From Tolypothrix sp. NIES-4075 (GTDB taxonomy: Bacteria > Cyanobacteriota > Cyanobacteriia > Cyanobacteriales > Nostocaceae): DNA of 5,426 nucleotides. Numbering within the stretch: the first letter of the stretch is position 1; every line of letters starts with the position of its first letter. The notes below the pieces were generated by a model. The model saw nothing but the letters and a program-made list of their open reading frames with translations. It did no database searches and was not told the DNA's origin. The DNA lies in the NCBI RefSeq assembly GCF_002218085.1, contig NZ_BDUC01000048.1, forward strand, positions 1 through 5,426, written 5' to 3'. This document shows, piece after piece, positions 1 through 5,426 of the stretch. The position numbers and the translations under genes were made by a program.

Positions 1-571
1 GCCTCCCCAACCACGGCGCATAATACCGTGCACCATGATAATAAAGCCCCGTCTCCTCATCCCGTTCTTTACCTGTGTAGCGGTACCGTTTTACAGCCGC
101 TTTGATACTCTTATCCACCGCCTGATAAGAAGTACTTCCGTAGGGAGTATATTCCTCATAGGAAATAACATTAGCCTTATCATCCAATTCCAGACAAGCC
201 GAACCAAGATGGTTGCCAAACTGAAACCGAATAAGTTGTGCAGGAGATTCATCATCGGGGTTAGTGATAGTCTTAGTCTCCACCAACGCAATCCGCTGCT
301 TATCATCCATACAATGCAACGTCTCGCGCTCTAACTTGATGTCATTCCCATTGCTCTTAAATTCGCGGTAAATCTCAAACCCACCTAGATAAATTCGTTC
401 ATTCTTGCTCGTCCCGTTTTGCCGCTCCGTAACTTTACGAACCCGCTGACCACCAGCATCATAGACATAAAAGGTTCTCTCCGGCACTTTCTCCGGTGGC
501 GGCGTATCATTCATAGCCTGCCGCGAAGTCGCACTCAACTGATCCTTGTAATCCCACTGCATCAGCGTCAG
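1..571 (-). pseudogene. RHS repeat-associated core of the same gene, out of frame after the TGA
   Basis: This frame is open without a stop from nt 571 to the left edge (190 codons) and is the natural continuation of the upstream gene in the -1 frame. It encodes MQWDYKDQL (562-536), FYVYDAGGQRVRKVTERQNG, YLGGFEIYRE (391-362), FQFGNHLGSACLELD, YEEYTPYGSTSYQ and the signature RYTGKERDEETGLYYHGAR (82-26), followed by YYAPWLGR. In known RHS and TcC proteins this core closes the shell and contributes to self-cleavage that frees the variable C-terminal toxin. The Asp-Pro cleavage motif and the toxin tip would lie just outside nt 1. The only early ATG is at 562-560. No Shine-Dalgarno-like sequence precedes it and it lies inside a conserved RHS motif, so independent translation is doubtful, although an automatic caller might start a separate protein there. 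The residues are well conserved with no further stops, so the break is recent, or is a sequence or assembly error. Confidence 0.85.
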
Positions 572-3500
572 TTGAAAAAGGTCGTCTGCTGGGCATCATC
601 CCGAATGCGGGTGATATTGCCTACAGGGTCGTAGGTATAAAACAAGTCCTGCAAGACCGCACCACCCCGCGTGGTCTTCAGATGCATTAACCGAAAGGTG
701 TTCTCATCATATGTATATTCAGTTTTTGCGCCATTCCCGTATTCAATTAGGCTACGCTGTCCCTTCGCGTCATGGTCAATGTTCGTCACCGCATGGAAAT
801 TCGCCGCCTGCTGATCGAGTAACGCCGTTGGCTCTGTCGCTTCCTCCAGCCACACATCCATCCGCTCCAATAAATTCGCCTCATTGTAACCAGGGCGAAT
901 GACATTAAGTTTCGTATTCGGCTGGTTGCTATGGGGTGCAATTAACTGAATCGGTCGATTCAGCGCATCATTGCGGCTACTGCTGCTAAAGACTTCCGTT
1001 TCTAAGGCAGGATTACCCGACCAATCGGGGATGGTTTTGTAATCCTGAACCAGTTGGCGCTTACTGCTGGCTAAATTGCCCTTAAAGTCAAATGCCTCAT
1101 TCGTAGCCACACCCGCACTATCGAAATGCTGATAAATCCTGCCCCGATGGTTGGTCGCGTCGCCTTGCCCTTCCCCATATATCGTCTTTTCCGCCAGTAT
1201 TTCAGCTTCCGTACCAGCCTTAACAAATAATTGCGTCGGACGCTGTAACGCATCATAAGTAGTCCGCAGAACATGGTTACGGCTGTCCCACATGCGGATC
1301 GGCTTACCCGCCACATTATTGAGCATCCTGCGATCGCCTGCTTCCATACTAGCTTGATGAAGGCGATCGCCCAGCATATCATAGTCATATTTCATGACAA
1401 TGCGATCGAGAGCATCCGTTACCGCACGCTGATTCCCCTCAATGTCGAATTCAACGTGGGTACGATATTTCTGGTCATTGCTATTGACATTTTTGCCATT
1501 ATCTGCAACGGTCAGAAATGTGCGACCTAGCGTATCGAAATACGCAATAGTGGGAGTATCTGCGTGTTTTGCGGCTTTTTCTGCCGCGCCTTTTTCCTCC
1601 GCATCTAATGCCCCACTGATACGCTGTTGATACCAAGTAGGCAAATAATCCGCATCCGGCAGTTTAGTAAAAAATGCACCCACATCCGGATCGGTCTTGG
1701 GGTCAAAAGTCACCGTGTCGTTAACATCATAAGTTTTTTGCTGCCACGGGTCGAAGACGACTTTCTCGTAGGTATGGTTCGGATGCAGTGTGGCAACAAC
1801 ACGCTCAACAGGGTCATAAAACAGCGTACTGCTGACCCCATGTTTTTCAATACCGAATTTGTGCGTTGGACTGAAAAACGGCTCGTACTGCTTGACAGGC
1901 TTGCCCTTGTTATTGTAAATTGTCGATCCAGTGCCTACCCATCGTGGATCGAGGATGGGTGAGTTAGGCACATTTGGATCGAGAGGATCAGGTTCTGCTT
2001 GAACCTTAGTCTGTGCCTCGCGTCCAAAGCCGTCGGAATAGACAAAACTCAGCTGGACTTTAGATTGCTGCCCTGCCTCTAAGTCACTAATATGGGTTTC
2101 ACGGGCGATCGCCGCTGCACAGACAGGAGTGCGATTCAAGTCATAAATAATCCGCGTCGTTGCTGTCCCTAAATGTTGTACCGCTAGCGATGCCAAAGGC
2201 ACGCTTCGCGAACGCGGATTATTCGCATCAAAGAACGCTTTAATTTCATCCTCAGTCAGATCCGCGTTAAAGTTCGCAAACGTATCCCCTTTGGTTTCAC
2301 CCTCCTTGCCCATAACAGCAGTACCAGCCACCATCCCCAAGGCATCAAATTTCGCTTGCGATCGATTGCCATTGGGGTCAGTGATTTCTTCCGGTTGCAG
2401 GGTGCGGTAATTGTTCCGAATTGCGATCGTATTATTGAGTGGATCGACCGTCCGAATCGCCAGTAAGTGGTAGGTGTCGTAGGTACTGATATAAAGATTA
2501 CCAAATGGGTCTTTAATTTGAATGGGTAAATAGAACTGAGCCGGATCAAACGCCTGCCGACCAGATGGAATCCACAAGCCACCATCTTGCTGTACGTATT
2601 TTCCTTCGTTACTTAGTAATGTATTTAGCTCACCAGAATTTATCTTACTACTGTAAACCTGAGCCAGCAATCCCGGTGTAAACGCCAATTTGAAGCTCTC
2701 ACACGGCAATGCAAGAGAGTCAATTTGCCCCAGTGGTAACGGGGTTGGGTCGGTGGTGTTGGCTTCGCTGTCTTTGCGGTAAAGTGTTCTAACACGCTCA
2801 ATCAAACGCTTTTGCAACGTGCCAGATGTAGCAAGTGCTTCGTAAGCTATTTCGATCGCGGTTGGTAATTGGGTGCGAATGAAGTCTATTACGAAGTGAA
2901 TTGTCGCAGATAAACCAGTAATTTCGTAAGTGCGTGTCTCAATTGGCACACCTATGCGATACCATTCTGGCTCGCCAGGTTTGTCATTTGGCTTATTCGT
3001 AACCTGATTTTCGGTGTAGGTAATTAGTGTTTTTGCTTGTTCGGGATAAGCAGGTTTTTTTCGAGGATAGGCGTTCGCGGAGCGTCTCCCTAGGAGAATC
3101 GCCACCGACTTTAGCCCATTGCCAAACTCATCTACTTCTAGTGTCATCGCATGGGTGACACGCGGATCATCCGGGTTGCGTTCGTAGTGATAATCGATGG
3201 TTTCGCGATCGTGGGCAAAGAACACCGCATGACGGTTCGTTATTCTTCCTTGCTCCAATCGAATTTCGTAATTTCGTTCTGAGACACTATAAGGATGGGG
3301 TTGTTTATCTGAACCATCCAGCGCGTAGATTTCTTGTCGCAGGATTCTGCCTTTGAGCGATCGACAGGCTTCGCGTTCTTCCTGCGCTGTCAATCCAGCA
3401 GGCAAAATCGTGTCAGGCAGCAGGGAAGCTTCAAATTTCGCCTCAATTATCTTTCGTTGTGCCTCAGTTGCACTTAGTGGCACTCGATACTGAGGTTCGC

Positions 3501-5426
3501 GATAGTATTCTTTCTGAGCAAAGAAACTGGAAATGTGTTCTCGATCAAAATAAACTCCAGTGTGAAACCAGGTCTTGGTATGCACGGGTGGCACAAAAGA
3601 AGCTGCATCGAGATTGGAACTGTCAGATGATGTTTCTCCAAGCTGAATCGTGCCAATCTCTTCTGTATCCCACTGTTCCACCATGCCAAAACCGCGAAAT
3701 TCCCTTTCCACACCGTCGTAATAGCCGTGGTGATAGGCATAGCGAGTGACGAAACGGTTGCCACTGATGCGATCGTAAGTTTCTGTCCGTTCTACCACAT
3801 GCACTGGGAAGGGCAGCCTCGTAATCCAGGGATTTCCCGCCGCCCGATCTTCCAAATAAAACCGGGTGGATGCTGCGTACTGCACCCGTGTCTCTGCCCC
3901 CAAATTATTTCGCATCGCCACCATCAAGTGAGGCTTTTTACCACCCATCAAGTCGATGTAGTGAATAGATTGACGGGCATAACTCGGCAATGGCGAAGAC
4001 CAGACAATACACGCAGTGCCATTTCCCAGCAGATCCACCACATTGATTGATGCCAGGTTGTCAATTGTGGGGAAATTCGTCAAACTTGTAGGCTCGCTCC
4101 AACTATTGCCCGACTGGTTCAACCAAATGTGGATCGTTTCCTGTCCCAAGTAAAAGATGTCGGTTGTCCCCGATCCATCAATATCCCCCAGCCGAATCCG
4201 CTTCTGGTCAAACAGTTCTGGATGGTCAAAACAGGGCGAATTGCCCATCGTCACCCTCGCCCCGAACCGTCCATAGCCCAGGTTAGGCCAGTAACAAACT
4301 TCCCCATTGCGAATTCGCACCAGGTCAGTCAGCCCATCACCTTTCATATCTGCCAAATATATGGACTGAGCGGCATCGGCAAAGACTAATTCTGGTCCCT
4401 TCTCCTCATCCCATCCCTTGGGAACTCTCTGTGAGGGACCAAACCCAAGCTTATCCCATGATGGATACCAGACAAACACCTCATCCTCAGAAATCAAGAT
4501 GTCTGCATGTCCATCACCATTGAGGTCAATAAACCGCAGATTCGGGTCATTCCAATTGATATTGGGGCAAGACTCAAAAGGCGTAAAGTTCTCCCAGTCC
4601 CCATTTTGAGTGCGCCGATAATATCCCGATAGCGGCTTGTTGAACTCCACTAGATACTTCTGCCCATCCCCTGCCAGATCCATCAGTTGCTGACCAAAGA
4701 GAAGGTTGGCTGTAGATGGCTTTGTCGCTACCACCTCAAGAGGAGCAAACTGTACAGTAGTTATGGCAGCAGGTTTAGGGGAATTTGAGCGCTCACCATA
4801 ATTCAGCCGGATATTGCCGAGATTGCGCTTGTAAAACCAGGCATTCCCTTGCTCCGTCAGAATTCCTGATAGTCCTTCGCTGTCCAAATCCACCCACTGA
4901 TATCGGGTTCCATCCAACCCAACTGGTAGGTTTTCCAGACTATGACCATCAACTGTGTAAACTGTCCCATCAATTTGGGGTGTGGTGTAAGTAAACTCCA
5001 GCGGTGGTAGGGATTTCTTGAGATAGCGATCGCTTGCTTGCTGTTTGACGTAACCTGTTTGGGTTGCAGCGTCGAGGTAGGTAGCGATCGGCGTTTCCCT
5101 ATGGGTTAAGTCCGTTGAGCGCACCAGATAAAAGTCTGTACCCAGTTCCTCAGGAAAGCGGTGAAACATCAACACTCGCTGACACAGCCGATAGGTGCGG
5201 ATCTCAAAACCAGATCGGAAACTGGAGAAGGCATCTGGACGGCATCGCCACGATTGTACCGCTTCAGGAGTTGGATTTTCCAGGTCATGCTCACCATAGT
5301 CAAACACCACCTGGAACAACCAATCACTCTCATTAGGTGTTTGATTGCCGTAATGAATAGACTTCAGATAACGATTAGCAGAAACTACCTGCTGTGTTAA
5401 ACGGTTCTTTTCTTGGGGGAGCGATC
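568..5426 (-). CDS. SpvB/TcB-type toxin-complex protein with RHS (YD) repeats, partial and truncated
   Basis: This is a cocoon-forming B/C-type subunit of the insecticidal toxin complex (Tc) family; in known members the RHS shell encloses a C-terminal toxic part and docks on a TcA pore through its propeller. The frame is open at the right edge, so the true start lies outside. The first 35 visible codons (5424-5320) read like the end of an SpvB domain (NRYLKSIHYGN). Counting from nt 5424, the protein shows: SpvB end with DYGEHD and FRSGFEIRTYRLCQRVLMFH (about 10-100); propeller repeats with Asp/Gly loops DLDSEGLSG (179), DLAGDGQKY (249), DLNGDGHAD (300), DMKGDGLTD (359), DIDGSGTTD (414) and DLLGNGTAC (464); TcdB middle/N-terminal domain (about 475-590, EFRGFGMVEQWD); TcdB middle/C-terminal domain (about 625-776); then YD repeats such as DPFGNLY (972) and YTYDPVGNITRIRDD (near 1600). 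It stops at TGA 570-568 after 1618 visible residues. The RHS core follows in another frame, so this product probably lacks the core. Family assignment is strong; function in this organism is inferred. Confidence 0.93.
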   Translation of the reverse strand, partial: SLPQEKNRLTQQVVSANRYLKSIHYGNQTPNESDWLFQVVFDYGEHDLENPTPEAVQSWRCRPDAFSSFRSGFEIRTYRLCQRVLMFHRFPEELGTDFYLVRSTDLTHRETPIATYLDAATQTGYVKQQASDRYLKKSLPPLEFTYTTPQIDGTVYTVDGHSLENLPVGLDGTRYQWVDLDSEGLSGILTEQGNAWFYKRNLGNIRLNYGERSNSPKPAAITTVQFAPLEVVATKPSTANLLFGQQLMDLAGDGQKYLVEFNKPLSGYYRRTQNGDWENFTPFESCPNINWNDPNLRFIDLNGDGHADILISEDEVFVWYPSWDKLGFGPSQRVPKGWDEEKGPELVFADAAQSIYLADMKGDGLTDLVRIRNGEVCYWPNLGYGRFGARVTMGNSPCFDHPELFDQKRIRLGDIDGSGTTDIFYLGQETIHIWLNQSGNSWSEPTSLTNFPTIDNLASINVVDLLGNGTACIVWSSPLPSYARQSIHYIDLMGGKKPHLMVAMRNNLGAETRVQYAASTRFYLEDRAAGNPWITRLPFPVHVVERTETYDRISGNRFVTRYAYHHGYYDGVEREFRGFGMVEQWDTEEIGTIQLGETSSDSSNLDAASFVPPVHTKTWFHTGVYFDREHISSFFAQKEYYREPQYRVPLSATEAQRKIIEAKFEASLLPDTILPAGLTAQEEREACRSLKGRILRQEIYALDGSDKQPHPYSVSERNYEIRLEQGRITNRHAVFFAHDRETIDYHYERNPDDPRVTHAMTLEVDEFGNGLKSVAILLGRRSANAYPRKKPAYPEQAKTLITYTENQVTNKPNDKPGEPEWYRIGVPIETRTYEITGLSATIHFVIDFIRTQLPTAIEIAYEALATSGTLQKRLIERVRTLYRKDSEANTTDPTPLPLGQIDSLALPCESFKLAFTPGLLAQVYSSKINSGELNTLLSNEGKYVQQDGGLWIPSGRQAFDPAQFYLPIQIKDPFGNLYISTYDTYHLLAIRTVDPLNNTIAIRNNYRTLQPEEITDPNGNRSQAKFDALGMVAGTAVMGKEGETKGDTFANFNADLTEDEIKAFFDANNPRSRSVPLASLAVQHLGTATTRIIYDLNRTPVCAAAIARETHISDLEAGQQSKVQLSFVYSDGFGREAQTKVQAEPDPLDPNVPNSPILDPRWVGTGSTIYNNKGKPVKQYEPFFSPTHKFGIEKHGVSSTLFYDPVERVVATLHPNHTYEKVVFDPWQQKTYDVNDTVTFDPKTDPDVGAFFTKLPDADYLPTWYQQRISGALDAEEKGAAEKAAKHADTPTIAYFDTLGRTFLTVADNGKNVNSNDQKYRTHVEFDIEGNQRAVTDALDRIVMKYDYDMLGDRLHQASMEAGDRRMLNNVAGKPIRMWDSRNHVLRTTYDALQRPTQLFVKAGTEAEILAEKTIYGEGQGDATNHRGRIYQHFDSAGVATNEAFDFKGNLASSKRQLVQDYKTIPDWSGNPALETEVFSSSSRNDALNRPIQLIAPHSNQPNTKLNVIRPGYNEANLLERMDVWLEEATEPTALLDQQAANFHAVTNIDHDAKGQRSLIEYGNGAKTEYTYDENTFRLMHLKTTRGGAVLQDLFYTYDPVGNITRIRDDAQQTTFFN
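1330..1337. repeat. HIP1 octamer GCGATCGC
   Basis: Perfect copy of the highly iterated palindrome of cyanobacterial genomes. It lies in the coding sequence for the segment MEAGDRRML. It is a taxonomic marker here, with no known local function. Confidence 0.85.
1363..1370. repeat. HIP1 octamer GCGATCGC (extended GGCGATCGCC)
   Basis: Perfect HIP1, extended to the full ten-base palindrome GGCGATCGCC (1362-1371). It lies only 33 bases from the copy at 1330, in the codons for LGDRLH. Confidence 0.85.
1923..1982. repeat. 60-nt imperfect inverted repeat (long hairpin) within the coding sequence
   Basis: The left arm 1923-1943 is 21 bases long and fully paired with the right arm in three blocks. 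TCGATCCA (1923-1930) pairs with TGGATCGA (1975-1982), GTGCCTA (1931-1937) with TAGGCAC (1965-1971), and CCCATC (1938-1943) with GATGGG (1954-1959). The right arm carries two bulges (1960-1964 and 1972-1974), and the loop is 1944-1953. TGGATCGAG recurs directly at 1945-1953 and 1975-1983. The coding strand reads LDPNVPNSPILDPRWVGTG, a variable linker next to the conserved PRWVGTG motif. A terminator is unlikely because the hairpin is mid-gene and has no T tract. Confidence 0.7.
2105..2112. repeat. HIP1 octamer GCGATCGC (extended GGCGATCGCC)
   Basis: Perfect HIP1 with the extended form GGCGATCGCC (2104-2113), in the codons for AAAIARE. Confidence 0.85.
2187..2215. repeat. SDR-like palindromic element inside the coding sequence (copy 2, opposite orientation)
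   Basis: On the minus strand, GCGTTCGCGAAGCGT (2215-2201) matches the copy-1 module at 14 of 15 bases. It is followed by a small hairpin, TGCC-TTT-GGCA (2201-2191), and then TCGC. The architecture is the same as copy 1 (shared module plus a three-base-loop hairpin), but the hairpin stem differs and the orientation is reversed. It encodes PRSRSVPLAS in the linker before the conserved LGTATTRIIYDL segment, and the frame is kept. Confidence 0.55.
3070..3103. repeat. SDR-like palindromic element inside the coding sequence (copy 1)
   Basis: On the plus strand, a module GCGTTCGCGGAGCGT (3071-3085) runs into a perfect small hairpin, TCTCC-CTA-GGAGA (3085-3097). It is flanked by GGC (3069-3071 region) and GCC (3101-3103). 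The arrangement resembles the small dispersed repeats of filamentous cyanobacteria. On the coding strand it encodes ILLGRRSANA, which follows directly on the conserved DEFGNGLKSVA and replaces what I recall as a GYGRR-type linker. The frame stays open. Exact ends are uncertain without an alignment. Confidence 0.6.
5026..5033. repeat. HIP1 octamer GCGATCGC
   Basis: Perfect HIP1 in the codons for QASDRYLK near the SpvB-domain end. A near-copy, GCGATCGG, follows about 57 bases to the right. Confidence 0.85.

Noticed and set aside
560..562. ATG at 562 as the true start of a separate RHS-core protein
   Set aside because: It is the Met of the conserved MQWDYKDQL motif, has no Shine-Dalgarno-like sequence upstream, and a protein starting there would lack the shell that the core closes.
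568..580. Programmed -1 frameshift at C TTT TTC just before the TGA
   Set aside because: The heptamer is only partly slippery, there is no clear stimulatory structure, and a slip would not restore the segment of YD repeats that appears to be missing at this point.
1071..1388. Minus-strand open frame of 105 codons
   Set aside because: It lies wholly inside the toxin-complex gene in another frame and shows no recognisable motif, whereas the main frame there encodes conserved RHS sequence.
1627..1962. Plus-strand open frames opposite the gene, such as this one and those at 3459-3749 and 3727-4050
   Set aside because: They are antisense shadows of a clearly conserved protein, have no domain-like composition, and lack a convincing ribosome binding site.
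1923..1982. Intrinsic terminator at the long hairpin
   Set aside because: It is mid-gene, the stem is bulged, and there is no T tract following it on either strand.
568..5319. Starting the main gene at TTG 5319
   Set aside because: The frame stays open to nt 5426, and the upstream codons encode the conserved NRYLKSIHYGN segment, so TTG 5319 is an internal Leu codon.
1..5426. CRISPR array, tRNA, rRNA or riboswitch
   Set aside because: No regularly spaced direct repeats and no RNA-like conserved structures were seen. Essentially every base is in coding frame of the one gene.

Overview
This window looks like an internal slice of a cyanobacterial genome. The main sign is the octamer GCGATCGC (HIP1, the highly iterated palindrome of cyanobacteria). 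It occurs four times in full in 5.4 kb, where well under one copy is expected by chance, and many near-copies are also present. Two short palindromic elements, GCGTTCGCG(G/A)AGCGT plus a small hairpin, resemble the small dispersed repeats of filamentous cyanobacteria. I cannot name the genus.

The whole window is coding on the minus strand and belongs to one very large gene of the SpvB / TcB-TcC (insecticidal toxin complex B/C subunit, RHS/YD-repeat) family. The gene enters at the right edge (nt 5426), already open and already past its start codon. From the N-terminal side it encodes the end of the SpvB domain, an FG-GAP/VCBS-like beta-propeller (about nt 4890-4000), a TcdB middle/N-terminal domain (about 3970-3660), a TcdB middle/C-terminal domain (about 3550-3100) and a long RHS/YD-repeat shell (about 2520-570). 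There is no intergenic DNA, RNA gene, promoter or terminator.

The frame is broken at nt 570-568 by a TGA. The next frame (-1) continues from nt 571 to the left edge with the RHS-repeat-associated core, including MQWDYKDQL, YLGGFEIYRE and RYTGKERDEETGLYYHGAR. As I recall the family, FFN and MQWDYKDQL are normally separated by roughly 100-130 residues of further YD repeats. The break therefore looks like an out-of-frame internal deletion, or an assembly collapse, rather than a simple one-base frameshift. The variable C-terminal toxin tip lies beyond nt 1.

Three palindromic structures sit inside the coding sequence without breaking the frame: two related SDR-like elements in opposite orientation (2187-2215 and 3070-3103) and a 60-nt hairpin whose 21-base left arm is fully paired (1923-1982). 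Together with the deletion, they make the gene look like a site where small repeats insert and rearrange.
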